In this document: positions 43,169 to 51,520 of the stretch, in pieces
Layout: each line of letters starts with the position of its first letter
Position numbering within the stretch: the first letter of the stretch is position 1
Assembly: GCF_001514145.1 (NCBI RefSeq)
Contig: NZ_KQ948660.1
Coordinates: 62,001-126,000, forward strand
DNA: 64,000 nt
Direction of reading: 5' to 3'
From: Streptomyces canus
GTDB taxonomy: Bacteria > Actinomycetota > Actinomycetes > Streptomycetales > Streptomycetaceae
Made by a program: the position numbers and the translations under genes
The notes under the pieces: generated by a model
Seen by the model: only the letters and a program-made list of their open reading frames with translations
Told to the model about the DNA's origin: nothing
The model's database searches: none

Positions 43169-43440
43169 CACGGGATCCGCGCCCGGCAACCAGTCGCACC
43201 AACCACTCCGGCCGACCTGCGCACCACGCAAGACCGAGCAGCCCTACCGCACTTGGGACCCGCCGCTCGACAACGGGCCACCCATTCCTCCCCAGCGCCC
43301 CGCCGACCGCAGCGGAATCCGCGCACCGCGCCCGGTCACCGACCCGTCGCACCAAGCACTCCGGCCGACCTGCGCACCGCGTAACGCCGCGCAGCCATAC
43401 CACCGTTGGGGCCCGGCAACGAGCCCCTCCTTCCTGCCCC
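43161..43440. repeat. Degenerate tandem repeat, about 145-155 bp units
   Basis: Two diverged units: one from 43161 (CCGACCGGCACGGGATCCGC) and one from 43303 (CCGACCGCAGCGGAATCCGC). Both contain CACTCCGGCCGACCTGCGCA (from 43204 and 43357) followed by a GCAGCC-TACC segment. A third, partial match (AAGACCGAGCAGCC) lies at the permease stop near 42983. The units differ by an 11-base indel and many substitutions. Confidence 0.6.
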
Positions 43441-43497
43441 GGCGGGGCCGCCCGCGCCGCCGTCACGGATGGCGATGTCCGGCGGCTCCCCCGGGAG

Positions 43498-44796
43498 TCA
43501 GTTCCAGGTGCGGGATCTCAGCGGTAGCCCGGACGCGCCGGATTCGGTGGTTCTGACGGCGAGTACCTGGTTGACGCCGATGCGGTTGCGTTCGAAGGCG
43601 AGGGCGCTCGCGGCCATGTACAGCCGCCATACACGGGCCCGCCCGGGCCCGGCGAGCCGGACCGCGCGCTGCCACTGCGCCTCCAGGTTGGTGACCCAGC
43701 GGCGCAGGGTGTGGGCGTAGTGCTCGCGGATCGACTCCACGTCCCGCACCTCGAACCCGGCCCGCTCCAGCATGGTCACGGTGGTGCCGAGAGGAGCGAG
43801 TTCGCCGTCGGGGAAGACGTAACCGTCGATGAACTCGTCGAGGTCGTACGCCGACTCGTCGCGGTGCGGGCGCCGGGCGATCTGGTGGTTGAGGAGCCGT
43901 CCGCCGGGCTCGAGGAGCTTCAGCAGGACCTCGGCGTACTCCAAGTACCGTTCCGCACCGACGTGTTCGGCCATGCCGATGGAGGAGACGGCGTCGTACG
44001 GTCCGTCGCTGACGTCCCGGTAGTCCTGCACCCGGATCTCGACCCGGTCGGTGAGCCCCTCGTCGGCGACGCGCTTGCGGGCGTAGGCCGCCTGCTCCTG
44101 GGAGAGGGTGATGCCGACGACGCTCACGCCGTACTCGCGGGCGGCGTGGATGGCCATGGAGCCCCACCCGCAGCCCACGTCGAGGAGTCTCTGCCCGGCC
44201 CGCAGATCGAGCTTGCGGCAGACGAGGTCGAGCTTGTCGCGCTGGGCGCGCTCCAGGGTTCCGTCGGGTTCGGGTGCCTCCCAGTAGGCGCACGAGTACA
44301 CCATCGACGGTCCGAGGACGATCTCGTAGAAGCCGTTGCCGACGTCGTAGTGGTGGCCGATGGCCCGCTTGTCGCTGCGCCTGGTGTGCAGATGGCCGCG
44401 GGCCCGGCGGATCTCCTCGGGCGGCGGGGCGGGCGGCAGCGGTGGTCCGGCGAGGGCGACGAGCCCGCGGACGGCGGAGCGCACCTCGGGGTCGCGCAGT
44501 GCCTGGAAGAGGGTCCTGGCGTCCTCCCCGCGCTCCCACACGAGCCCCGAGATCAGGTCGAGGGCGGTGTAGAGATCACCGTCGATGTCCAGGTCTCCCG
44601 TGACCCACGCGCGGGCCAGCCCCAGCTCACCCGGCTTGAACAGCAGTCGGCGCACGGCACGCCGGTTGCGCACGACCAGCGCGGGCGCGTCGGGCGGGCC
44701 GGCCTCCGAACCGTCCCAGGCGCGGATCCGCACCGGGAGTGGCACTCCCAGCAACTGTCCGACGAGGTCCCTGAGCCGCAGCGCGGCATCTGCCAT
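43498..44796 (-). CDS. cfa: Cyclopropane-fatty-acyl-phospholipid synthase
   Basis: 432 residues. The N-terminal SCP2-like region (about 1-120) precedes a class I methyltransferase: the conserved HYDVGNGFYEIVLGPSMVYSCAYW segment, SAM motif LLDVGCGWGSMAIHAA (about 201-216), VGITLSQEQ, and GMAEHVGAERYLEY. It transfers a methylene group from SAM to unsaturated acyl chains in membrane phospholipids. The ATG at 44796 has GGAGGTG upstream; a longer in-frame start at 44898 lacks support. Confidence 0.93.
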   Translation of the reverse strand: MADAALRLRDLVGQLLGVPLPVRIRAWDGSEAGPPDAPALVVRNRRAVRRLLFKPGELGLARAWVTGDLDIDGDLYTALDLISGLVWERGEDARTLFQALRDPEVRSAVRGLVALAGPPLPPAPPPEEIRRARGHLHTRRSDKRAIGHHYDVGNGFYEIVLGPSMVYSCAYWEAPEPDGTLERAQRDKLDLVCRKLDLRAGQRLLDVGCGWGSMAIHAAREYGVSVVGITLSQEQAAYARKRVADEGLTDRVEIRVQDYRDVSDGPYDAVSSIGMAEHVGAERYLEYAEVLLKLLEPGGRLLNHQIARRPHRDESAYDLDEFIDGYVFPDGELAPLGTTVTMLERAGFEVRDVESIREHYAHTLRRWVTNLEAQWQRAVRLAGPGRARVWRLYMAASALAFERNRIGVNQVLAVRTTESGASGLPLRSRTWN

Positions 44797-44933
44797 GGCG
44801 TACACCTCCGTGACGAGGATCCCGGAATTGTCCACCTGGGTAAACAGCGGCATGCCGGGGCGCAGTCCCTTCTGCGGGTTACGTCCGGGAAAAAACATGC
44901 AGCAACCACGTACACCCGGTGGGCGCGGGAACG

Positions 44934-44975
44934 CCGAAGGACCTCCCGCACCACGGATGGCGGGAGGTCCTTCGG
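44934..44975 (-). terminator. Terminator after ndh
   Basis: Perfect 16-bp stem CCGAAGGACCTCCCGC with its complement and a 10-nt loop, 24 bases beyond the ndh stop. Confidence 0.88.
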
Positions 44976-44998
44976 GGTGGATCAGCGACCGGAGCCGG

Positions 44999-46375
44999 TC
45001 AGGAGGCCTTCGCCTCGGTCTTCTTCGGCTCGGCGGCCGGCACGGGCCTCGCGGCCTCGTAGAACTCCTCGCGCGGGTGCTCCATCGCGCCGAGGGAGAC
45101 GACCTCGCGCTTGAGGAACATACCGAGGGTCCAGTCGGCGAAGACGCGGACCTTGCGGTTCCAGGTCGGCATGGCCAGACCGTGGTAGCCGCGGTGCATG
45201 TACCAGGCGAGACGGCCCTTGAGCTTGATCTTCATCTTGCCCATGACGATCATCGCGACGCCCTTGTGCAGGCCGAGCCCCGCGACAGCACCCTTGTTGG
45301 AGTGGCTGTAGTCCTTCTGCGGGAAGCCCCGCATCCCGGAGATCACGTTGTCGCCGAGGACCCGCGCCTGGCGCAGCGCGTGCTGGGCGTTCGGCGGGCA
45401 CCATGCGTTCTCGACCCCGGCCTTGCGGGCGGCGACGTCCGGGACCTGGGCGTTGTCGCCCGCGGCCCAGATGTAGTCGGTGCCCGTGACCTGGAGGGTC
45501 GGCTGGGCGTCGACGTGGCCGCGCGGGCCGAGCGGGAGGCCGTAGCGGGCCAGGACCGGGTTCGGCTTGACGCCGGCGGTCCACACGACGGTGCTGGAGT
45601 CGACCTCGAGGCCGTTCTTGAGGACCACGTGGCCGTCGACGCAGGAGTCCATCGACGTGGAGAGGTAGATCTCCACGCCCCGGCTCTCCAGGTGCTCCTT
45701 GCCGTACTGGCCGAGCTTGGGGCCGACCTCGGGCAGGATCTTGTCGGCGGCGTCGACGAGGATGAACCGCATGTCCTCGCGCGAGACGTTGGAGTAGTAC
45801 TTGGCCGCGTCGCGGGCCATGTCCTCGACCTCGCCGATGGTCTCCGCACCCGCGAAGCCACCGCCGACGAAGACGAAGGTGAGCGCCTTGCGGCGGATCT
45901 CCTCGTCGGTCGTGGAGTCGGCCTTGTCGAGCTGCTCAAGCACGTGGTTGCGCAGGCCGATGGCCTCCTCGATGCCCTTCATACCGATGCCCTGCTCGGC
46001 GAGGCCGGGGATCGGGAAGGTGCGGGAGACCGCGCCGAGCGCGATCACCAGGTAGTCGAAAGGCAGCTCGTACGCCTCGCCGACCAGCGGGGCGATCGTG
46101 GCGACCTTGCGGTCCTGGTCGATGGTGGTGACCCGGCCGGTGAGAACCTCCGCCTTGGGCAGCACGCGTCGCAACGGGACGACGACGTGGCGCGGGGAGA
46201 TGTTGCCGGCGGCGGTTTCGGGGAGGAAGGGCTGGTAGGTCATGTACGACCGGGGGTCGACGACCGTGACGGTCGCCTCGCCGTAGCGCATCTTCTTGAG
46301 AATGCGCCGAGCTGCGTACAGGCCTACGTACCCACCGCCTACTACGAGGATCCTGGGACGCTCCGTGGTGCTCAT
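44999..46375 (-). CDS. ndh: Type II NADH dehydrogenase
   Basis: 458-residue peripheral membrane flavoprotein passing electrons from NADH to menaquinone without proton pumping. The FAD motif is ILVVGGGYVGLYAARRIL (residues 9-26), the NADH motif TFVFVGGGFAGAETIGEVEDM, and a third flavin segment WAAGDNAQVPD; the C-terminus carries an amphipathic helix (ADWTLGMFLKREVV). The ATG at 46375 begins MSTTERPRIL. The 433-base upstream gap holds a good Rex operator match, consistent with redox control by NADH/NAD ratio. A second NDH in Streptomyces is typical beside nuo. Confidence 0.93.
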   Translation of the reverse strand: MSTTERPRILVVGGGYVGLYAARRILKKMRYGEATVTVVDPRSYMTYQPFLPETAAGNISPRHVVVPLRRVLPKAEVLTGRVTTIDQDRKVATIAPLVGEAYELPFDYLVIALGAVSRTFPIPGLAEQGIGMKGIEEAIGLRNHVLEQLDKADSTTDEEIRRKALTFVFVGGGFAGAETIGEVEDMARDAAKYYSNVSREDMRFILVDAADKILPEVGPKLGQYGKEHLESRGVEIYLSTSMDSCVDGHVVLKNGLEVDSSTVVWTAGVKPNPVLARYGLPLGPRGHVDAQPTLQVTGTDYIWAAGDNAQVPDVAARKAGVENAWCPPNAQHALRQARVLGDNVISGMRGFPQKDYSHSNKGAVAGLGLHKGVAMIVMGKMKIKLKGRLAWYMHRGYHGLAMPTWNRKVRVFADWTLGMFLKREVVSLGAMEHPREEFYEAARPVPAAEPKKTEAKAS

Positions 46376-46808
46376 GCCATCGAGTATCCACCCGCCCCAG
46401 GGGGGTCGCTCGTGCGCCCCTTCACAAGCTCTTGCAGAGGGTGTGTTATCCTCCGCGACTCGCGTGATCCAGGTCATGGCGCCAGAGGGGAACCACCGTG
46501 TAGGGCGACCCGTTGTCAATGCCGCGTGAGCTGCCTCTCTGCGCCGGAAGCCCTCCTGTGAGAGGGCCGTGCAATCCCCTCGCACACCCCTCGCCCGAGG
46601 TCCGCATCCCCCCGTTTTGAACGTGTTCACAGGGGTGTTGGGACCCCGGAAGGGTCAACCGGGCCAGATTCGTCGTCCGACAGGGCCCAATTCCTTGTGA
46701 AGAACTTCACGAACTTTCCCGGCGACACGTCAGAGAGGGGCCCCGAAGGGCCCCCCGCACGCGCTCATTCGTTGTTCTCCCTGCTCAGCAGAGGTGCTCG
46801 GCGGAGTC
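46376..46808. other. ndh upstream region
   Basis: 433 bases between ndh (start) and the exopolyphosphatase stop. It contains the Rex-like sites and probably a long ndh leader; minus-strand TTGACA near 46511-46516 could be a -35 box, but no good -10 was found. I see no gene in it. Confidence 0.5.
46616..46631. promoter_or_regulatory. Rex operator (ROP) candidate upstream of ndh
   Basis: TTTGAACGTGTTCACA matches the Streptomyces Rex consensus TGTGAACNNNTTCACA at all but one informative position. A second, weaker site (TGTGAA-GAAC-TTCACG) lies at 46696-46711. They are 241 and 321 bases upstream of the ndh start. Rex senses NADH/NAD and represses respiratory genes, so ndh is a sensible target. 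Confidence 0.6.
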
Positions 46809-47750
46809 CTACGCGACCGACCACGCGATGCCGTCGAGGATGTCGTGCTCGCTCACGACGACCTCCTCGGCGCCGATCCGCTCCATGATCGACAGGAGGA
46901 CGAGGGCCCCGGCGGCGATGACGTCCACGCGCCCGGGGTGCATGGAGGGCACGGCCGCGCGCTCGGCGTGGGTGGAGTGCAGCAGCCACTCGGTGATCTC
47001 ACGGACGCGGTCGCGGGAGACCCGGGAGTGGTGGATGGCCTGCGAGTCGTACTCGGGCAGCTCCTGCGCGATCGCCGACACGGTGGTGACGGACCCGGCG
47101 AGCCCCACGAGCGTGCGCGCCTCGCGCAGCGGGACGGTCTCCTCCGCCAGGTCGAGAGCTGCCTCGATGTCGGCCCGCATGGCGGCGATCTGCGCGCCGG
47201 TGGGCGGGTCGCTGACGACCCCGTCCCGCACGAGGTGCCGCTCGGTCATCCGCACACAGCCCACGTCGACGGAGCGTGCGGCGCGCACATGGTCGTCGCC
47301 CACCACGAACTCCGTCGAACCACCGCCGATGTCCACCACGAGGTAGGGCCTGGCCAGGTGGTCGCTGCCCTTGAGCTCCTTGGTCGCCCCGGTGAAGGAG
47401 AACTCCGCCTCCTGGTCCCCGGAGATGACCTCGGGCTCGACCCCGAGGATGTCGAGGACCCCGCGCACGAACTCGTCCCGGTTCTCCGCGTCCCGGGAGG
47501 CGGAGGTGGCGACGAACCGCAGCCGCTCGGCCCCGTGCTCCTTGATGACCGCCGCGTACTCCCGGCACGCGGCGAACGTCCGCTCCAGCGCCTCGGGGGC
47601 GAGCCGCCCGGTCCGGTCGACGCCCTGCCCGAGCCGCACGATGGTCATACGACGGTCCAGCTCGACCAGTTCGCCGGTCTCGGGGTCGCAGTCGGCGACG
47701 AGGAGACGGATGGAGTTCGTACCGCAGTCGACGGCGGCGACGCGGGTCAC
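46809..47750 (-). CDS. Ppx/GppA family exopolyphosphatase/guanosine pentaphosphatase
   Basis: 313 residues of the actin-like ASKHA fold: AAVDCGTNSIRLLVAD (phosphate 1, residues 5-20), TSASRDAENRDEFV, ISGDQEAEFSFTGA, LVVDIGGGSTEFVVG (phosphate 2) and GLAGSVTTVSAI. It removes terminal phosphate from polyphosphate or pppGpp. At about 310 residues it is the short actinobacterial form. The GTG start overlaps the DUF501 stop (GTGA). Part of an eno-divIC-DUF501-ppx run. Confidence 0.92.
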   Translation of the reverse strand: MTRVAAVDCGTNSIRLLVADCDPETGELVELDRRMTIVRLGQGVDRTGRLAPEALERTFAACREYAAVIKEHGAERLRFVATSASRDAENRDEFVRGVLDILGVEPEVISGDQEAEFSFTGATKELKGSDHLARPYLVVDIGGGSTEFVVGDDHVRAARSVDVGCVRMTERHLVRDGVVSDPPTGAQIAAMRADIEAALDLAEETVPLREARTLVGLAGSVTTVSAIAQELPEYDSQAIHHSRVSRDRVREITEWLLHSTHAERAAVPSMHPGRVDVIAAGALVLLSIMERIGAEEVVVSEHDILDGIAWSVA

Positions 47751-48277
47751 TGGGCGTCCTCCTCTGCGAGGGACACGCAGGCGCCCTTGCGCCACCACTC
47801 CGGCAGCATCGCGATCGCCTCGTCGCCCAGCGGGTTGACGCCCGGGCCCGCGGCGAGCGAGTGGCCCACCAGGACGTGCAGGCACTTCACCCGGTCCGGC
47901 ATGCCGCCCGCGCTCGGGAAGCCCTCCAGCACCTCGATGGCGTCACGGCGGGCGAGGTAGTCCTCGTGCGCGGCCCGGTACGCCGCCGCGAGCTCCGGGT
48001 CGGTCTGCAGCCGCTCCGTCATCTCCTTCATGACGCCGTTCGCCTCGAGGGTGCCGATCGCCGAGGCGGCGCGCGGGCACGTCAGGTAGTACGTCGTCGG
48101 GAAGGGCGTGCCGTCGGGGAGGCGGGGGGCCGTCTCCACCACGTCCGGCTGACCGCAGGGGCAGCGGTGCGCGATCGCCCGCAGTCCGCGCGGCGGCCTG
48201 CCGAGCTGCTGCTTGAAGGCCTCGACGTCCGCGTCGGTCGGCTCGGTTCGCGGAGTGGAGGGCGGAGGCGTTTCCAT
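47747..48277 (-). CDS. DUF501-domain protein
   Basis: 176 residues of DUF501: VEAFKQQLGRPPRGLRAIAHRCPCGQPDVVETAPRLPDGTPFPTTYYLTCPRA (with conserved Cys pairs CPCG and TCPR, possibly metal-binding), then DRVKCLHVLVGHSLAAGPGVNPLGDEA. This family sits between divIC and ppx across actinobacteria. Function unknown. Confidence 0.9.
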   Translation of the reverse strand: METPPPSTPRTEPTDADVEAFKQQLGRPPRGLRAIAHRCPCGQPDVVETAPRLPDGTPFPTTYYLTCPRAASAIGTLEANGVMKEMTERLQTDPELAAAYRAAHEDYLARRDAIEVLEGFPSAGGMPDRVKCLHVLVGHSLAAGPGVNPLGDEAIAMLPEWWRKGACVSLAEEDAQ

Positions 48278-48307
48278 GCCTGTCTTTCTATCGGTCCATC
48301 GGTCGGT

Positions 48308-48784
48308 TCACTGGTCGGAGGCGTCGGACTTGTCGACCCCGTCCCAGACGTTCGCGTACCAGGGGCGGTCCGCGGCCCCGAGGTCGGTGTGCGACTGCTT
48401 GGCCGCGTTCGGGTCGACCACGATGAAGCCCGTCTCGCCCGGCATCACGTAGTGCAGCCGCTGCCGGATCTGCTGCTCGGCGTAGGAGTCGTCCTGCCAG
48501 CGCGCCTTGAGGTCGCGCAGCCTCTCCACCCGCTCGGCGGCCCGCGCCTTCTCCCGCTGCAGGTCGGCGATCTCGGCGCGCTGGGAGACGTACTGCCTTA
48601 TCGGGTACGCCAGCGCCACCACCAGCGTGCACAGCACGAGCGCGAGCAGCGCGGCCCGGCCGGTCAGCCGGGAGCGGCGGGCCTGTCGCTTGGTCTGGGA
48701 GCGGTAGACACGGGCCGCGGTCTGCTCGCCGAGCAGTCTGATCCTGGTCGCGGTGGAGAAACGGTCCCGGTCCTTCACAGCCAT
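48308..48784 (-). CDS. divIC: Septum formation initiator, DivIC/FtsB family
   Basis: 158 residues: basic cytoplasmic N-terminus, one membrane segment (AALLALVLCTLVVALAYPIRQYV, about 44-66), then an extracellular coiled coil (QRAEIADLQREKARAAERVERLRDLKARWQDDSYAEQQIRQRL) and the family motif HYVMPGETGFIVVDP. It bridges FtsL and FtsQ in the divisome. GGGGAGGCGGAAG precedes the ATG. It lies directly downstream of eno, as usual in Streptomyces. Confidence 0.92.
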   Translation of the reverse strand: MAVKDRDRFSTATRIRLLGEQTAARVYRSQTKRQARRSRLTGRAALLALVLCTLVVALAYPIRQYVSQRAEIADLQREKARAAERVERLRDLKARWQDDSYAEQQIRQRLHYVMPGETGFIVVDPNAAKQSHTDLGAADRPWYANVWDGVDKSDASDQ

Positions 48785-48809
48785 CGGCTTCCGCCTCCCC
48801 TTCTACGTG

Positions 48810-48853
48810 CGTACGTCCCCGCACACGGTACGGGACCGGTACGGGGACGTACG
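48810..48853 (-). terminator. Hairpin between eno and divIC
   Basis: 12-bp perfect outer stem CGTACGTCCCCG/CGGGGACGTACG with an inner GGTAC-type repeat, between the eno stop and the divIC start. It may terminate or attenuate eno transcription ahead of divIC. Confidence 0.7.
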
Positions 48854-48884
48854 TACGACTGGCGAAGGCTTAGCCCTGTACGGG

Positions 48885-50165
48885 TCAGCCCTTGAAGCGC
48901 GGGAACGCGGAGCGTCCGGCGTACACGGCCGCGTCGTCGAGGATCTCCTCGATGCGCAGGAGCTGGTTGTACTTGGCGACGCGCTCGGAGCGGGCCGGGG
49001 CGCCGGTCTTGATCTGGCCGCAGTTGGTGGCCACGGCGAGGTCGGCGATGGTGACGTCCTCGGTCTCGCCGGAGCGGTGGGACATCATGCACTTGAAGCC
49101 GCTGCGCTGGGCGAGCTCGACGGCGTCCAGGGTCTCGGTGAGCGAGCCGATCTGGTTCACCTTGACGAGCAGCGCGTTGGCGGCGCCGTCGTCGATGCCG
49201 CGGGCCAGGCGCTCCGGGTTGGTGACGAACAGGTCGTCGCCGACGATCTGGACCTTGTCACCGAGCTTGTCGGTGAGGACCTTCCAGCCGGCCCAGTCGT
49301 CCTCGAACAGCGGGTCCTCGATGGAGACGAGCGGGTAGGCCGCCACGAGCTCCTCGTAGTACTCCGTCATCTCGGCGGCGGAGCGGTCCTTGCCCTCGAA
49401 CTGGTACTTGCCGTCCTTGTAGAACTCGGAGGCGGCGACGTCGAGCGCCAGGGCGACCTGCTCGCCGGGGATGTAGCCGGCTTCCTTGATGGCCTCGAGG
49501 ATGAGGTCCAGGGCGGCGCGGTTGGACTCCAGGTTCGGCGCGAAGCCGCCCTCGTCACCGAGGCCGGTGGACAGGCCCTTGCTCTTCAGGACCTTCTTGA
49601 GGGTGTGGTAGACCTCGGTGCCCCAGCGCAGGGCCTCGGAGAAGGACTCCGCACCGATCGGGGCGATCATGAACTCCTGGATGTCCACGTTGGAGTCGGC
49701 GTGCGAGCCGCCGTTCAGGATGTTCATCATCGGCACCGGCAGCAGGTGCGCGTTCGGGCCGCCCAGGTAGCGGAAGAGCGGGAGGTCGCTGGCCTCGGAG
49801 GCGGCGTGGGCGACGGCGAGGGAGACGCCGAGGATGGCGTTGGCGCCGAGCGAGCCCTTGTTGTCGGTGGCGTCCAGGTCGAACATCGCCTGGTCGATCA
49901 GGCGCTGCTCGGTGGCGTCGTAGCCGACGAGCTCCGGGCCGATCTGCTCGATGACGGCCAGGACGGCCTTCTCGACACCCTTGCCCTGGTAGCGGTTCGG
50001 GTCACCGTCGCGGAGCTCGATGGCCTCGAAGGCGCCCGTGGAGGCGCCGGAGGGGACGGCGGCACGACCCGTGCTGCCGTCGTCGAGGCCGACCTCGACC
50101 TCGACCGTGGGGTTGCCTCGGGAGTCCAGGATTTCCCGGGCTACGACGACGTCGATGGACGGCAC
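48885..50165 (-). CDS. eno: Enolase
   Basis: 426-residue 2-phosphoglycerate dehydratase of glycolysis. It has AREILDSRGNPTVEVEV (residues 9-25), SGASTGAFEAIELRDGD, the metal ligands in ALDVAASEFY, SIEDPLFEDDWAGW and QIVGDDLFVTN, and the catalytic Lys in NALLVKVNQIGSLTET, then SHRSGETED. GTG at 50165 (protein starts VPSIDVVVAREIL) is preferred because AAGGAG lies six bases upstream; the ATG at 50171 touches it. Confidence 0.97.
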   Translation of the reverse strand: MPSIDVVVAREILDSRGNPTVEVEVGLDDGSTGRAAVPSGASTGAFEAIELRDGDPNRYQGKGVEKAVLAVIEQIGPELVGYDATEQRLIDQAMFDLDATDNKGSLGANAILGVSLAVAHAASEASDLPLFRYLGGPNAHLLPVPMMNILNGGSHADSNVDIQEFMIAPIGAESFSEALRWGTEVYHTLKKVLKSKGLSTGLGDEGGFAPNLESNRAALDLILEAIKEAGYIPGEQVALALDVAASEFYKDGKYQFEGKDRSAAEMTEYYEELVAAYPLVSIEDPLFEDDWAGWKVLTDKLGDKVQIVGDDLFVTNPERLARGIDDGAANALLVKVNQIGSLTETLDAVELAQRSGFKCMMSHRSGETEDVTIADLAVATNCGQIKTGAPARSERVAKYNQLLRIEEILDDAAVYAGRSAFPRFKG

Positions 50166-50333
50166 GAGCATCTCCTTCTTGGGGTGTGACACGGTCCGCC
50201 GGGACCGCGGTGGGTTCTGCGAGACCGAGCCTAACCGGCTCCGGGGGATCGGCCACCGTGTGGACCGCCCCGTGGACAGAACCGAGAGTAAATTGTTTCT
50301 GAACTGAACAAAGACGTCCCGCGGCGGCACATG

Positions 50334-50380
50334 AAAAACCCCGCTCCGGTGCGTACGGGGGAACACGCACCGGAGCGGGG
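50334..50380 (-). terminator. Intrinsic terminator after rpfA
   Basis: Perfect 16-bp stem CCCCGCTCCGGTGCGT with its complement and a 10-nt loop. On the minus strand it is followed by TTTTTCATG, a real U tract. It closes the rpfA transcript before eno. Confidence 0.88.
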
Positions 50381-50463
50381 AGCCCGTGGGGACGGGGGGG
50401 GACCCTCACGAGGCCTTCATCATGAAGGACACGGATGTGAGGGCGCTGTGGTTCGGCTGGGTC

Positions 50464-51144
50464 TTACTTCAGGTGCAGCTGCTGGCCCGGGTAGATGAGG
50501 TCGGCGTCGGTGATGATGTCCTTGTTCAGCTTGAACAGCTTCTGCCAGCCGCCCTTGACGTCGTGCTTCTCGGCGATCGAGCTGAGGGTGTCACCCTTGA
50601 CGACCTTGTACTCGCCGTCGCCCTTCTTGACCTTCTTGCCGGTCGGGGTGGTGACGGTCTTCTTGGCCGCCGGGCGGTCGGTCGAACGGGAGGCGCTCTG
50701 CTCCTCGGTCGAACGGCTGCTCGTGTTCGAGGAGCTGTTGGACGAGGACGAGCTGCTGCCGCCGCTGTACGTGGCGCTGGACAGGCCCGTGCCGCAGACC
50801 GGCCAGGCACCCTTGCCCTGCGAGGCGAGGACCTTCTCGGCGACGGCGATCTGCTGGGACTTGCTGGCCTGGTTGGCCTGCGCGGCGTACTGCGTGCCGC
50901 CGTACGCGGCCCAGGTGGAGGCGGAGAACTGCAGACCGCCGTAGTAACCGTTGCCGGTGTTGATGGACCAGTTGCCGCCGGACTCGCACTGGGCGACGGT
51001 GTCCCACTCGGAGGCGGTGGCGGCGGAGGCGTTGCCGGCCGCCATCAGCGGGGCGGCGATGGCGACACCGGTGACACCGGCAAGCGCGGCGGCGCGGGTG
51101 GCCTTGGACGGACGACGGTGCTTGCCCTTACCGGAAAACAGCAT
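50464..51144 (-). CDS. rpfA: Resuscitation-promoting factor with LysM domain (RpfA)
   Basis: 226-residue secreted muralytic enzyme. Signal peptide ending GNASA (about residue 42), then the Rpf/transglycosylase domain SEWDTVAQCESGGNWSINTGNGYYGGLQF with the catalytic Glu in CESGG, closing WPVCG. A Ser-rich linker precedes a C-terminal LysM (YKVVKGDTLSSIAEKHDVKGGWQKLF...IYPGQQLHL). It cleaves peptidoglycan during spore germination. The upstream leader is a c-di-AMP riboswitch. The rpfA name comes from recalling that the riboswitch-controlled Rpf in S. coelicolor bears it. Confidence 0.9.
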   Translation of the reverse strand: MLFSGKGKHRRPSKATRAAALAGVTGVAIAAPLMAAGNASAATASEWDTVAQCESGGNWSINTGNGYYGGLQFSASTWAAYGGTQYAAQANQASKSQQIAVAEKVLASQGKGAWPVCGTGLSSATYSGGSSSSSSNSSSNTSSRSTEEQSASRSTDRPAAKKTVTTPTGKKVKKGDGEYKVVKGDTLSSIAEKHDVKGGWQKLFKLNKDIITDADLIYPGQQLHLK

Positions 51145-51520
51145 GGTGGATCCCCTCACCGACGCCTGCGAGGTGAGCTGTCGGGTTCGGGCCGGTTGAG
51201 TTGCCCGGTCGCACACCCTGCGGTGCGCGGCTTCACCCCAAGCCGGTCCAGCGTGAACTGCTGGGCCCGGCGCTTACCTTGGGTCCCCCGCTCCTGCCTA
51301 CGGCGCTTGACGCGACGACTGTTCCCGTACGGCCGCTGGCAGGATTCGGCGTTGCGACAGACGGGGCTCGGGTTGCCGAGCGGTCACGACCGTAGACACG
51401 CGTTCGGCGGAATTTCAAAGACGATCAGGGCTTCTGAGACTCATCCCACACTTTCACCAAAGTGGACATTAGGTGCGAAGTGTGACGTGAACTCCCGCTG
51501 TTTTTCTGGGCTTTTCAGCC
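51145..51520. other. rpfA leader and promoter region
   Basis: 376 bases between the two rpf genes. The proximal half is the riboswitch leader. The distal half, about 51346-51520, is AT-richer and should contain the rpfA promoter; I could not fix the hexamers. Confidence 0.6.
51155..51345 (-). promoter_or_regulatory. c-di-AMP riboswitch (ydaO/yuaA type) upstream of rpfA
   Basis: The minus-strand leader has the conserved ydaO blocks in order: GGCAGGAGCGGGGGACCCAA (51280-51299), TTGGGGTGAAGC (about 51231-51242), CCGGGCAACTCAACCGGCCC (51190-51209), GAACCCGACAGCTCACCTCG (51170-51189) and AGGC. CTCACC/GGTGAG can pair just before the ribosome site. In Streptomyces this class represses rpfA when c-di-AMP is high. 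Outer boundaries are approximate. Confidence 0.85.

Larger units (their letters stand above)
42985..43497. other. Gene-poor convergent region
   Basis: About 510 bases between the ABC permease and the cyclopropane synthase stop. It holds the transporter terminator, a possible gene remnant and the degenerate tandem repeats. I see no intact gene. Confidence 0.55.
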
